Shown here piece by piece: positions 1 to 8,032 of a DNA stretch of 32,964 nucleotides. Numbering within the stretch: position 1 is the first letter of the stretch; each line of letters begins with the position of its first letter. The notes below the pieces were generated by a model. The model did no database searches and was not told the DNA's origin. It saw only the letters and a program-made list of their open reading frames with translations. Made by a program: the position numbers and the translations under genes. The stretch is from the NCBI GenBank assembly GCA_003219465.1, contig QHOX01000006.1, forward strand, positions 26,054 through 59,017. Direction: 5' to 3'. This DNA is from Verrucomicrobiota bacterium. GTDB lineage: Bacteria; Verrucomicrobiota; Verrucomicrobiia; Chthoniobacterales; UBA10450.

Positions 1-616
1 CAGCATCTGCTTGATCTTGCACCGCCTTAGCAGCATCAACGTCAAAGCTCAGGTGCTGAATCTTGATGTCTGCATAGATTTTTTCTGCCGCGATAAGAGC
101 CTCTATTGCCTTGCGCTCGAAAAGCGACACTGAACCCCCCCCAAGTTTGAAATTCTCGCCTCCTATCGTGGATACAAAAATTTGGCCGGATAACGTCCCT
201 TTTGCAGCGGTTCGATGACTTTGGGCTGCGCGTTGTTCGGTCGTTTGGAATTGCTCCGCCGCGCGCCGCAAATCGGCGTCAGCGTTCTTTTCTTTCTCTT
301 CGCGTTCGTGTTCCTTCAGAGCGCGTTCAGCCTCCGCAGCCTTTTGTTCTTGGATACGCTTCTCTTCCGCAGCTTTTTCTGCCGCAACACGCTCTTTCTC
401 CTCCGGCGGAAGCCATTTATCGACAACTTCTTTGGGTAGTTCACTGAAATAGACTTTCGAGATTCCCGACTTACTCCATAGCACAAGTCCGTCAGGCTCG
501 ACGCGGCCAACCTCAACGTTTTTGTATTCTTTGCCGTTAATCGTTTTGAAGTTCTCGGCCAGCGCGATTGACGCGAAGCACACGATCAAGGTTACAAAAA
601 AGGTGGGGGTACTCAT
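1..616 (-). CDS. Secreted coiled-coil protein, C-terminus outside window
   Basis: An open minus-strand frame runs from the ATG at 616 off the left edge of the window (205 complete codons). Residues 1-20 form a signal peptide ending FASIALA. About 50 residues follow that resemble a small domain I associate with Verrucomicrobiota proteins (GKEYKNVEVGRVEPDGLVLW, then SGISKVYFSELPKEVVDKW). Residues of roughly 75-135 are an A/E/K/R-rich coiled coil. A second small domain contains GQIFVSTIGGENFKLGGGSV and is followed by a helical stretch that runs off the window. The likely location is periplasm or envelope. The function is unknown; family assignment is by remembered resemblance only. The gene diverges from the small gene at 716, with about 100 bp between them. 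No strong Shine-Dalgarno sequence precedes the start. Confidence 0.75.
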   Translation of the reverse strand, partial: MSTPTFFVTLIVCFASIALAENFKTINGKEYKNVEVGRVEPDGLVLWSKSGISKVYFSELPKEVVDKWLPPEEKERVAAEKAAEEKRIQEQKAAEAERALKEHEREEKEKNADADLRRAAEQFQTTEQRAAQSHRTAAKGTLSGQIFVSTIGGENFKLGGGSVSLFERKAIEALIAAEKIYADIKIQHLSFDVDAAKAVQDQADA

Positions 617-715
617 TTCAGCGACGCTAGGTTTTAGCGGCAAAAATCAAGCAACGGCAAGTCAAAAATAAGTCTCGCCAAATTGCAGTGATCCGGGTAA
701 AACTTGCGACTCGTT

Positions 716-1006
716 ATGCGGTGGATACTCCGCACATCAGTCGTTTCCCTCATCGTTGCTCTTGCCGCTCAAATCGCTTGCGCCGGAGACCACAGTGGAA
801 GCCATAGCAGCGCCGGTACCGTTCATGTCAACGGTTACTACCGCAAAGACGGTACATATGTTCATTCGTACGATCGCGCTGCGCCGGGATACGCTCTCAT
901 TCTGCCTCAACTGCGCCAAGTGTGTACGGATCGACGCGGCGTTCATCTAATCTCCATCGGCCTTTGCCGTGATTGTCTCGACATTCGCACGGCGATTCAA
1001 ACGTGA
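716..1006 (+). pseudogene. Truncated small secreted protein (VHVNGYYRKDGTYVHSYDR type)
   Basis: The ATG at 716 opens a signal peptide (hydrophobic core ending ALAAQIACAG). It is followed by a G/S/H-rich stretch and the motif VHVNGYYRKDGTYVHSYDRA, which I associate with small secreted verrucomicrobial proteins that often continue into a cysteine pair and an HNH-like domain. After about 890 the open frame stops looking coherent and ends at 1006. The +1 frame instead reads a three-cysteine motif (CLNCAKC) and stops at 950. This points to a one-base indel near 890 followed by loss of the rest of the gene. Its 3' end overlaps the tail of an opposing remnant. A TTG at 704 is an alternative start. 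The frameshift reading is an interpretation. Confidence 0.5.
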
Positions 1007-1082
1007 CTGGCGGCGAAGTGGCCGCTGACGTACCGCAAACGAGAGCAATCGCAGCAATCGTGAACGTTGTTGCGTACTTCAC
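897..1082 (-). pseudogene. 5' stub of a small secreted protein (CECRDNHGKGRW)
   Basis: A minus-strand frame starts at the ATG at 1082 with a clear signal peptide (MKYATTFTIAAIALVCGTSA). It continues VTFESPCECRDNHGKGRW, which resembles the beginning of a longer secreted family I associate with this phylum. After residue 43 (near position 953) the sequence no longer resembles that family, and it stops at 897 after 61 residues. The 3' part is antisense to the decayed gene at 716. I read it as a surviving 5' end whose remainder was lost at a junction near 953. It could alternatively be a genuine 61-residue secreted peptide. Confidence is limited because family recognition is from memory. Confidence 0.45.
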
Positions 1083-1111
1083 TATTTACTAATCAGGGAT
1101 TACCTCCGCCT

Positions 1112-2548
1112 TCACCGCGGCGGTGTCGGGCGAGGCAGCGGTGTTGGGCGAGACCGCGGTGTTGGGCTAGGTCTTGGTGTTGGTGTGGGGGTAGGCGTCA
1201 CTTTCGCGCCCGACTGCACCTCAAACGACCCGATGTCGACGTGACCGTTACGCAAGCGCCAGAAATCGGGGCCGCGCTGGTCGTACCAAGGCGGTGGAGT
1301 GAAATTCGGGTCGCCCGCATCGATTGCCGGACTTCCGGGCAACAGGGCGTAGGTAAGAGTCGGTCCTCCGTTGTCCTGTAAAGGACCAAGCAGCGGATCG
1401 GTATTGATTTGATCGCCCGGCCCGTTCAAATAACCTCCGCCGTTATCGCTGCTGAGATCATAGCCGTTCGAGGTCACCGTGCCAAAGCTGCTAAAGATGT
1501 TGTCGGGTTGGCCACTGTTCAAGATGGTGTTTCCAATCTCGACGGTCTCGCCATTCCAGATACAACCGCCGTTGCCGTAGTTAAGGACCAAGTTGTCGCT
1601 GAGAGTGCTATTGCTGATCGTTACTGTCCCAACGGCGTAGATACCACCGCCGAAACCAGGCTCTTTGAAGTCCCTCCCGGACACCGAGTTGCCGCTAATA
1701 GTACTATTGCTGATCGTTACTGTCCCACAGGCCTCGATACCGCCGCCGGAGCCAGGCCAGTTATTCTTGCCGCCGCCAGCCCCGTTGCCGCTCACGATGC
1801 TATTGGTGATTGCGAGTGTAGAGCAGCTCGAGATCCCGCCGCCCCTGTTGCCGGCAAAGTTGCCAGCGATCGTGCTGTTAGTAATCGTGAGCGTACCGCC
1901 CTGACTGAAAATACCGCCCGCGATTCCCAAGTTGTATGGAAATCCCGAGTCGGCAAAGTTGCCACTGATGGTGCTGTTGATGATCGTCAGCGACCCGTCG
2001 TTGTAAATGCCGCCGCCGCCGATGCCGACGATGCCGCCGGTGGCACTATTGCCGGTGACAGTGCTATCGACAATCGTCAGTGTTGCGCTCCCGCCTGCGC
2101 CATCATTGTAGATGCCACCGCCCCCAAATGCTTCGTTAACATCTACCGCGCAGTTGGTGAGGGTCAACGTCGCATGATCATTCAAGATCCCACCGCCAAA
2201 ATCAAACTGAACAAACCCGCCCATAATCGTGAGACCCGCTATTGTGACGGTTGGGCCGGGCATGACGTGGAAGATTCGGAACCCGTTTGAAAATACCGCG
2301 AGCGAACCCGCTCCGGGGCCGCTAATTGTGATGCTGTTATTAATTACAAGCTCCCCGCTGGTCAGTTGAATCGCGCCAGTCACGGCGAACGTAATCGTGT
2401 CACCGTCGCTCGCGTCGGCGAGCGCCTGACGCAACGAGCCGAGCCCGCTGTCATTGGTGTTGGTAACCGTTATCGTCGTCGCGTGCACTGGAATTGCGAC
2501 TGCGCAGAGCAGCAGCACGCCAATCGCACACGTTGTGGCCCGCATCAT
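1112..2548 (-). CDS. Secreted parallel beta-helix protein with choice-of-anchor Q-like C-terminus
   Basis: The protein has 478 residues. Residues 1-23 form a signal peptide (core IGVLLLCAVAIPVHA). Next comes TITVTNTNDSGLGSLRQALA, the usual opening of bacterial CSLREA/polymorphic-outer-membrane-like beta-helix proteins. Residues of about 60-370 consist of repeats such as LTIVDSTVTGNSA, LTIINSTISGNFA and VTISNSTLSDN, which form rungs of a right-handed parallel beta-helix. The segment DPLLGPLQDNGGPTLTYALL with PGSPAIDAGDPNF and DIGSFEVQ is typical of the choice-of-anchor Q region. The last 30 residues are a T/P/R-rich tail that probably spans or attaches to the envelope. The likely role is surface adhesion or polysaccharide binding; no catalytic site is evident. 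It appears monocistronic. A second ATG lies one codon downstream of the start used. Confidence 0.93.
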   Translation of the reverse strand: MMRATTCAIGVLLLCAVAIPVHATTITVTNTNDSGLGSLRQALADASDGDTITFAVTGAIQLTSGELVINNSITISGPGAGSLAVFSNGFRIFHVMPGPTVTIAGLTIMGGFVQFDFGGGILNDHATLTLTNCAVDVNEAFGGGGIYNDGAGGSATLTIVDSTVTGNSATGGIVGIGGGGIYNDGSLTIINSTISGNFADSGFPYNLGIAGGIFSQGGTLTITNSTIAGNFAGNRGGGISSCSTLAITNSIVSGNGAGGGKNNWPGSGGGIEACGTVTISNSTISGNSVSGRDFKEPGFGGGIYAVGTVTISNSTLSDNLVLNYGNGGCIWNGETVEIGNTILNSGQPDNIFSSFGTVTSNGYDLSSDNGGGYLNGPGDQINTDPLLGPLQDNGGPTLTYALLPGSPAIDAGDPNFTPPPWYDQRGPDFWRLRNGHVDIGSFEVQSGAKVTPTPTPTPRPSPTPRSRPTPLPRPTPPR

Positions 2549-2611
2549 TGCGACCGTTCATATCACATTGTCATTGCCGTGTGAAGATCAAAAACGGCAT
2601 GATTTCATCGG

Positions 2612-2845
2612 GTGAAGTATTGGGAAATCATTGCGGACTATCTCAGCCGAGCCAGTTGGAGTTGGGGCTGTGTGTCAGCCGTTGATTCCGAGGGGCGAAC
2701 AATCTGGATTGTTGACGCGCATCGCGGCGACGGCAGGCGCTTTATCGTGGTGGCAGATGAAAAGCTCAGCGCATTAGTTGAACTCGAACGTGAGGTGCTA
2801 ACCGTGACGTTTTATCTCGCATCCATTCGGGGCGGTGACCAATGA
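2612..2845 (+). CDS. Small KYWEI-family protein (copy A, intact)
   Basis: This 77-residue soluble protein starts at GTG 2612. The core reads KYWEIIADYLSRASWSWG, CVSAVDSEGRTIWIVDAHRG and DGRRFIVVADEKLSALVELE. It resembles a small, highly amplified family that I associate with soil Verrucomicrobiota, with no known function; a compact alpha+beta fold is likely. A second, frameshifted copy lies at 23080-23275 in this window and is recognisably homologous along its whole length. The C-terminal 16 residues after VELE have no counterpart in copy B. The stop codon overlaps the ATG of the next gene (ATGA at 2842-2845), so the two were probably translated together. No clear Shine-Dalgarno precedes the GTG. 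Confidence 0.75.
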   Translation: MKYWEIIADYLSRASWSWGCVSAVDSEGRTIWIVDAHRGDGRRFIVVADEKLSALVELEREVLTVTFYLASIRGGDQ

Positions 2846-3047
2846 CCTCAATTGAAATCAGACCACACCGGTGGGCTGGAAAGCGTTTGAAGCCCCCGGC
2901 GTCGAGCCTGTGTTCCCAAAGAAAGATCAGGCCCTCGATTACGCGCAAAGCCGTGCCTGCTTCCGCTCAGGCGAGGTTCGGATTTTCGATTCAACGGGCA
3001 ATGTTGAGTGTATCATTCCCTTCGACGACGCGAATCGGAAACTGTGA
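2842..3047 (+). pseudogene. Frameshifted small GWKAFEAPGVEPVF-family gene
   Basis: The ATG at 2842 overlaps the stop of the previous gene and reads MTSIEIR. The coherent protein then continues in the +2 frame from 2865: TPVGWKAFEAPGVEPVFPKK, DQALDYAQSRACFRSGEV, RIFDSTGNVECIIPFDDANR and KL, ending at TGA 3045-3047. Inserting one base near 2863 restores a single protein of about 68 residues. The layout (aromatic strand, AxxYAxxRA helix, terminal strand with DSxGNV) recalls DUF2188-like small proteins; that link is inference. In the original frame the ORF runs to 3072 without resembling anything. It is either a recent one-base deletion or a sequencing error. Confidence 0.7.
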
Positions 3048-3128
3048 TGCCGTGATTCACGTTAACGAATGAAACTGGCAACGTTATACAGACGCACGAG
3101 CACAAAAGGCAATTTCAAAGAATGGTGA
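3046..3128 (+). pseudogene. C-terminal remnant of an RVYD/GNVIETHEH-family gene
   Basis: From 3046 the forward sequence reads DAVIHVNE. After an internal stop and a frame change it reads ETGNVIQTHEHK, and after another one-base slip GNFKEW with TGA at 3126-3128. The composite matches the C-terminus of the intact minus-strand protein at 24020-24256 (DAVIRVYDAAGNVIETHEHA, GDFREP). Only about 25 residues survive and at least two frame disruptions are needed, so this is a dead fragment. It abuts the stop of the preceding GWKAFEA gene directly. This makes a row of three small families at 2612-3128: one intact, one frameshifted, one fragmentary. Confidence 0.55.
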
Positions 3129-3207
3129 AATCGAAATGTACCTAGATGCTCTGATATTCGCGTTGTTAGTGCTTGCCCTATACTGTGGCTTGTAGGCCCC
3201 CCCAGCT

Positions 3208-3795
3208 GTGCGCATAGCAATCATAGTTTTAATATATGCAGGTGTTTGCGGCGGTGCATGGTACCTCGCTGGGCCGGATGACCGATGGGATGTTCTTACC
3301 TCGATTTCGACAGCGTTAGCAGTCATCATCGCATTGTTCTCCGGTGAAATTCAGAAGCTGGTATATCGAGCCACCGTCAGTGTTTACGTCGCAGACCACT
3401 TGATCGATCCTGCACACAATTTGCTGTGGATCCGCGGCAAAGTTATGAACAGCGGTGATCGTGCGGTACAGCGGTGCCGCATCAAGGTGCTCAGAATTGA
3501 AGGTCAGCCGAGCCAAATAGAAAATGGTTACTTAGAGTGGCAAGGCGGAAGTCAGGAACCCGTAACGCTCGGTTCGCAAGAACACCTGATTTTCAACATT
3601 GCTACACGACCTCCGGCCCAAGGTTCCTTAGTCGAAGTTTTCTCCTTCATCACCGGTAACAAGCTGACTCATTTGCTTAACCCCGGCCAAACCTAGGAAC
3701 TGCAGCTAGCCGTTTACGGGGATAACATCCTCACAAGGATGCCTAAAGTGCGCATTCAAGTAGGCGCGGCAGCAGGCGATATTCACTTTGTCTAA
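3208..3795 (+). pseudogene. Membrane-anchored hypothetical protein interrupted by an amber codon
   Basis: The GTG at 3208 opens a protein with two N-terminal hydrophobic segments (IAIIVLIYAGVCGGAWYLAG and SISTALAVIIALFSGEI). A cytoplasmic beta-rich domain follows, containing LLWIRGKVMNSGDRAVQRCR, typical of CARDB/Ig-like folds. A TAG at 3694-3696 ends the ORF after 162 residues. The same frame continues with convincing coding sequence (ELQLAVYGDNILTRMPKVRI, QVGAAAGDIHFV) to TAA at 3793-3795. One base change, for example TAC/TAT to TAG, would explain the break. The intact length would be 195 residues. Function is unknown. Read-through or sequencing error are the alternatives to pseudogenisation. 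Confidence 0.7.
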
Positions 3796-4071
3796 GAGTT
3801 GCCCCGAATCGCTGATTCCAGCTCCTATATGTCATGCAAAACTCTAATCCATCGGCGTAATCGTACACGGGCTATTTTTCGAATCTGGGTCAATCCGGAC
3901 TCGGAAGATGCGAGCATCGGTGTCAGCGCTAACAAATCTGAGTTGACCGGTATACACTCGACGCTTCAGCAAAACGCGAGCGATTTCAGGCGGCCAACCT
4001 CTCTCCGCGGGTATTAGGATGCCCGCCGGAAGAATTTTAAAAGGCGAGAACGGTTGCCGTTTCATAGGTGG

Positions 4072-4143
4072 CAGCGCGTACGGGAGTCGAACCCGTGTAC
4101 CAGCCTTGAGAGGGCTGTGTCCTAACCACTAGACGAACGCGCC
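4072..4143 (-). tRNA. tRNA-Glu (anticodon CTC)
   Basis: The minus strand folds as a complete 72-base tRNA without encoded CCA. The acceptor GGCGCGT pairs with ACGCGCT (with a G-T pair at the end). The D arm contains AGTGGTTAGGA. The anticodon stem CAGCC/GGCTG encloses the loop CTCTCAA with CTC at the anticodon positions. The T arm is ACGGG TTCGACT CCCGT. CTC reads GAG codons, giving glutamate. Confidence 0.95.
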
Positions 4144-4227
4144 ACAAACGGGATGCGTTTAGGAATACTGCATCGCGTGCAGGCTGGCAAGACGCGGTCA
4201 GGAGCAAGGCCGCGTTGACCCAGAGGG

Positions 4228-5340
4228 TTATTCCGCTTCGTCATCATCGCCAATATCCTCATCGACGGCGTTCTCGTCACTGCTGGCATCATCGCTTAAG
4301 CCTTCGGCTGCCTCGTCCGAAGCGTCCTCCATGCTGTCGCCACCGACGGAGGCGACGGCTTCATTTGTGTCTTTCTCGCCAGCGACTTCCTCCTGCTCGG
4401 CGTCAGACATGTCGAACGATTCATTCTGGGCGTAAGATTTTTCCGAGCTGATTTCCTGCTCGGAGATTGCCTCTAAAACGGTGACGTCTTCGTAAACATC
4501 CACGCTTGTATCGACCCATGCCCAGTCGTACGAAACCTTATCGTACCAGGTGTAGTAGCGAGTGATCCAGTCCGCCAGCCTGAGGTAGCCGGCGCGCCAC
4601 GGCTTATCGACGTAGTATTCATAGCCGCGAATGAGCCCGGCTTGAAGATCGAGCAGGTAAAGTGTGGCGATGTATGCATCAAGCGTCGTCGGTTGCTTCG
4701 TGATGCGCTCGGCCTGCTTTTGAATCTCGTTTAGCCCCCTTGCCAGTGCTTTGTCCTTTTGCGCTGATTTCTCCAGCTTAGAAATCTTCGCCAGCAGATC
4801 CTCTTGTTGCGCTTTGATTTTCTCGAATTCGGCCTTTTCTTGCGCGGTCAGCTCGCCGCCTTGTTTTTTCCGCGCCGCTTCCTTCGAGTAATTGGCACGC
4901 AACAGATCGATGGCGTGGCCGAGTTTCTTTCCGTTCTCAATCACGTTGCTATTTTCAGAATCCGTCAGTTGCCAATCGACTTTCATCTGCTCTTCCGCCT
5001 GACGCGCTTCGGTGATGCCCTTGAAAAAGTCGTTGCTTTTAGCCTGCAGCCCTGTTTGCGCCAGCTTCAAATTGTTCGCGACAAGTTGCGTCGATTTCCA
5101 AAACGGTTTGTTCTTCGCAGTTTTAGGATCAAGGCCCTTGTCGGCGCGCGCAGCTTTGACCATTGCGGCCAGTGCTTTGCTGGCGTCGTCGAGTAAAGTT
5201 TCGGCGTCGGCTTTTTGTTCCGTTGCGTTTTTTTGAGCGGTCTTCACAGCGGCAGCCGGCGTGCCACTCGGCTTCGCAGCGCGTGCCGTGATAAAGAAGC
5301 TAAGTGCGAGGCACAGGAGGAGACCAACGAATTTTTTCAT
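4228..5340 (-). CDS. Secreted coiled-coil protein with highly acidic C-terminal tail
   Basis: The start at 5340 is chosen because MKKFVGLLLCLALSFFITAR is a textbook signal peptide; the frame is open ten codons further upstream. The mature protein has a long helical, A/K/E/Q-rich region (about residues 25-215) with coiled-coil character (EFEKIKAQQEDLLAKISKLE). A Tyr/Trp-rich block follows (GYEYYVDKPWRAGYLRLADW and ITRYYTWYDKVSYDWAWVD), then a tail of about 80 residues dominated by D, E, S and A. It is 370 residues long and exported to the periplasm or surface. The acidic tail could bind cations or basic partners (inference). I do not recognise the family. It appears monocistronic and diverges from the EamA permease. 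Confidence 0.9.
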   Translation of the reverse strand: MKKFVGLLLCLALSFFITARAAKPSGTPAAAVKTAQKNATEQKADAETLLDDASKALAAMVKAARADKGLDPKTAKNKPFWKSTQLVANNLKLAQTGLQAKSNDFFKGITEARQAEEQMKVDWQLTDSENSNVIENGKKLGHAIDLLRANYSKEAARKKQGGELTAQEKAEFEKIKAQQEDLLAKISKLEKSAQKDKALARGLNEIQKQAERITKQPTTLDAYIATLYLLDLQAGLIRGYEYYVDKPWRAGYLRLADWITRYYTWYDKVSYDWAWVDTSVDVYEDVTVLEAISEQEISSEKSYAQNESFDMSDAEQEEVAGEKDTNEAVASVGGDSMEDASDEAAEGLSDDASSDENAVDEDIGDDDEAE

Positions 5341-5454
5341 AGGCACGGAGCGTCTCGGGGTGCTCACCAACTCTTAATGAATGACTGGATCTGTGCGCTG
5401 GCAAGCGCGAGCTTGCTTTACGAGTCGCAGCCAACGCGCGATGCTCGCGCGCCT

Positions 5455-6429
5455 GTGAAAACAAACCGCACACGGTTGGAAAAAAGATGGCGACCAAAAG
5501 CGGGGTGGGGTGTGCCATTGGCGTGGGTGACGCTCTGCGTTGTTTGGAGCTCGACCTGGCTCGCCATCAAGATTGGCCTCCGCGACCTGCCGCCGATTTC
5601 ATTCGTAGCGATTCGTTTTCTCGTCGCGGTCATTGTGCTGCTAGTTGTCTCGCTCGGGAGGACGCGTTTGCTCCCGCGGGGGCGCAACGATTATGTCGTT
5701 TTGGCGATCACGGGAATTCTCATGTTCGCTGTGAACTACACGCTGCTGTTCTGGGCGGAGTTGCATGTCTCGTCCGGTCTTGCTGCGGTGCTGCAGGCAA
5801 CCATTCCAATTTTCGGCATGGTTTTCGCCCACTGGATGCTGCCCGATGAACCGCTGCGCCTACAGAAGCTCGCCGGCGCAATCATCGCACTCGGTGGCGT
5901 GACCATGATCTGTGCGCGCCTGCTCGGATTCAATGGCCCGCTTGCTTTCTGGGGCGGCGTGGCAGTTGTTGTCGGCGCTGCGAGCGCGGCGTTCGCGAAT
6001 GTGCTCGTCAAGGCGCGCTCGATGCAGCTTGCGCCCGCAATGCTCGCTGCGTGGCAGATGATTTTCGGAATTGCGCCGTTGTTACTGCTTGGGTTCGCTG
6101 TCGATGGAAATCCGGCGCGCTTTCACTGGACTGCCACGTCCGTGTTTTGTCTTCTGTATCTGGCTGTTATTGGCTCAGCCCTGACATTTCTACTTCTTTA
6201 TTGGCTGCTCCCGCGCCTTACTGTCGCTCAACTGCAAAGCATCTCGCTTATCACCCCACCCGGAGCAGTCATGCTCGGCTGGTTGTTAGGCGACGAAACA
6301 TTTCCACTCTCGTCCTTATTAGGCGCGTGTTTGGTGCTTGCGGGGGTGTGGATAATTTTCCGAAAAGCGAAGATCCGTGGCCCGACAATGGAGCGAGAAG
6401 AGAAAGCGATCCAGCTTCCGGAGGGTTAA
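5455..6429 (+). CDS. EamA/DMT-family permease
   Basis: An integral membrane protein of the drug/metabolite transporter superfamily with about ten hydrophobic helices arranged as two EamA repeats. The first begins WVTLCVVWSSTWLAIKIGLR and FVAIRFLVAVIVLLVV. The second includes GGVAVVVGAASAAFANVLVK and ends near GWLLGDETFPLSSLLGACLV with LAGVWIIF. The usual family length is near 300 residues. The GTG at 5455 gives 324 residues; ATG 5377 and TTG 5476 are in frame too. I prefer 5455 because the segment before it contains a GCAAGC/GCTTGC hairpin and no membrane sequence. Substrate cannot be predicted; family members export amino acids, metabolites or drugs. It appears to be a single-gene unit. Confidence 0.92.
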   Translation: MKTNRTRLEKRWRPKAGWGVPLAWVTLCVVWSSTWLAIKIGLRDLPPISFVAIRFLVAVIVLLVVSLGRTRLLPRGRNDYVVLAITGILMFAVNYTLLFWAELHVSSGLAAVLQATIPIFGMVFAHWMLPDEPLRLQKLAGAIIALGGVTMICARLLGFNGPLAFWGGVAVVVGAASAAFANVLVKARSMQLAPAMLAAWQMIFGIAPLLLLGFAVDGNPARFHWTATSVFCLLYLAVIGSALTFLLLYWLLPRLTVAQLQSISLITPPGAVMLGWLLGDETFPLSSLLGACLVLAGVWIIFRKAKIRGPTMEREEKAIQLPEG

Positions 6430-6736
6430 GTTTGAGCAACAACGACGCGCCTGCGAGCCTTCGGTTTGGTAACGGAGGCGCACCAGTCGGCGGTAGCGCA
6501 CCTCACATCGTTTTGAAAAATCCGCCGATAAAAAAATCGCCATGCAGACGGCTCTATGCCGGTCAAATGTTTTTCTGGGGCAAACCTCGATCTGTGCCTA
6601 CTTTCATTAGCTGTAGTGGTGCAAAGCAATCTCCGATCGCTGGCGTTGCGGTTCCAAGGGTAATTGCGGCCTGCGACGCTTGTTGCACAGCTATAACGCT
6701 TCCGGGCGAAACGCCTGCCTCTTTCGGGCTTGCCAC
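6430..6736. other. Intergenic region, nothing convincing
   Basis: About 307 bp between the permease and the lipoprotein hydrolase. Short frames cross it on both strands, but none shows a signal peptide, a recognisable motif or a ribosome binding site. It may hold the hydrolase promoter or decayed sequence. I see no terminator hairpin with a T-run after 6429. Confidence 0.4.
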
Positions 6737-8032
6737 ATGAGGATCGTTAATCTAGACAGAAGGTTGTTGCTATTTCGTCCCGCTATTTTCACCTTCGGTC
6801 TTTCAGCCATTTGGTTAGGAAGCTGCACTTCTCTTTCCCCGTTGCGGCCCAATACTGCTGCAAATCCGAACAATTCGGTCGTCACCAAAAACGGTTACCG
6901 GATCGCGTTCATCGAGTTTGGCGAACAGGGGTCTTATCAGGACCCGACGCAATTGAAGAATGCGCTCGATCTTGTCCGTATCACTGACAAGCCGCTTGTT
7001 ATCACTTATGTGCACGGCTGGCAGAACAACGTCGAATCGGCCGATGTTGAGAGATTCGAGTCTTTGCTGGCGCGGCTAAACCGAGCCCCTGCCATTCGAG
7101 CTGTTAGATTTGACGTTGTCGGTGTTTATCTGGGGTGGCGTGGTAAATTAACGCCCGTTCCGATTTTGAAAGAGATTAGTTTTGGGAACCGCAAAGCGAC
7201 AGCGGAGCGACTCGCGAGCAATTATGACTGTTACGATGCTATTGCTTCGATTTCCGAAGAAGCACGGAAACATGGGAGAGCTCGGAATTACACAGTTTTG
7301 TTAGGCCATTCATTCGGTGGTCTGATTGTTGAACGTGCTGTCGCTCACGCTGTTAACGCCGAAATACATGGACACGCTGACTCCGATCGTAGCATGCCGG
7401 CTGACCTGATGATTGCTGTAAATCCCGCGTCAGACTCTATTCTCGCGCGGCAGATGATGGCCGCTTTGTACAGTAGAAGAACCGAACACACGCGGCCGCT
7501 ATTTGTCTCGATAACGTCAACGGGGGACTGGGCAACAGGCATGTTTTTCCCGATCGGCACGGGGTTGGCGTCAGTGACCAAAGGCTTTAACAAGGTCCGG
7601 CCGCCAGGTCCAGTCAATCTGCCGGAAAGCGAGCGCAACTTTTACACCTCGACGCCAGGTCACAACCGTACGCTAATTAACCGTGCCACGGTGGACTTAC
7701 ACAAAACGATCAATTCACCGCAACGTCATCCAGCTTTAGAAACCAATTTGGAGCACAATCTCGTTGGCGAAGTTTTCACGTTAGATGGAGCTAACGGCAA
7801 ACTTGATCTCTGGCAGATTAAACGAATTGGCGGCGTCGACGTGCCATATTGGGACGTGCAAGTTGATCCCAGCATCATCGCAAACCACGGCGACCTTTGG
7901 AATGAAAGAGCCGAAGCAATGATGGCGGCGATCTTTCGAATGTCTAACCCCATGCTCAATCCAAAAGCCAGGCCCAGAGCCAATCTGCACAAGCAGCCAG
8001 ACTTCAGCCGCCTCCAATCCAGCCCACAGTAA
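6737..8032 (+). CDS. Lipoprotein alpha/beta-hydrolase (serine esterase/lipase-like)
   Basis: The start at ATG 6737 gives a lipoprotein signal ending in the lipobox WLGSC with Cys30 as the lipidated residue. The mature domain has LVITYVHGWQNN (residues 87-98), the oxyanion-type strand common in large serine hydrolases. The nucleophile elbow GHSFGG is at 190-195, with Ser192 as the probable nucleophile. A conserved YLGWRG segment follows the second strand (about 131-136). The protein is 431 residues long and probably tethered to the outer or inner membrane facing the periplasm. The substrate is unknown; an ester or lipid is likely. It is followed on the same strand, after 240 bp, by a large membrane protein. 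The catalytic Asp and His cannot be assigned from sequence alone. Confidence 0.92.
   Translation: MRIVNLDRRLLLFRPAIFTFGLSAIWLGSCTSLSPLRPNTAANPNNSVVTKNGYRIAFIEFGEQGSYQDPTQLKNALDLVRITDKPLVITYVHGWQNNVESADVERFESLLARLNRAPAIRAVRFDVVGVYLGWRGKLTPVPILKEISFGNRKATAERLASNYDCYDAIASISEEARKHGRARNYTVLLGHSFGGLIVERAVAHAVNAEIHGHADSDRSMPADLMIAVNPASDSILARQMMAALYSRRTEHTRPLFVSITSTGDWATGMFFPIGTGLASVTKGFNKVRPPGPVNLPESERNFYTSTPGHNRTLINRATVDLHKTINSPQRHPALETNLEHNLVGEVFTLDGANGKLDLWQIKRIGGVDVPYWDVQVDPSIIANHGDLWNERAEAMMAAIFRMSNPMLNPKARPRANLHKQPDFSRLQSSPQ

Noticed and set aside
1409-2290. Long forward frame of 293 codons across the beta-helix gene
   Set aside because: It is antisense to a protein with a signal peptide and regular beta-helix repeats; the forward translation is low complexity and without any domain, a by-product of the repeats.
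3844-4065. Minus-strand 73-codon frame before tRNA-Glu
   Set aside because: No signal peptide, motif or ribosome binding site; a comparable forward frame overlaps it, so coding cannot be supported.
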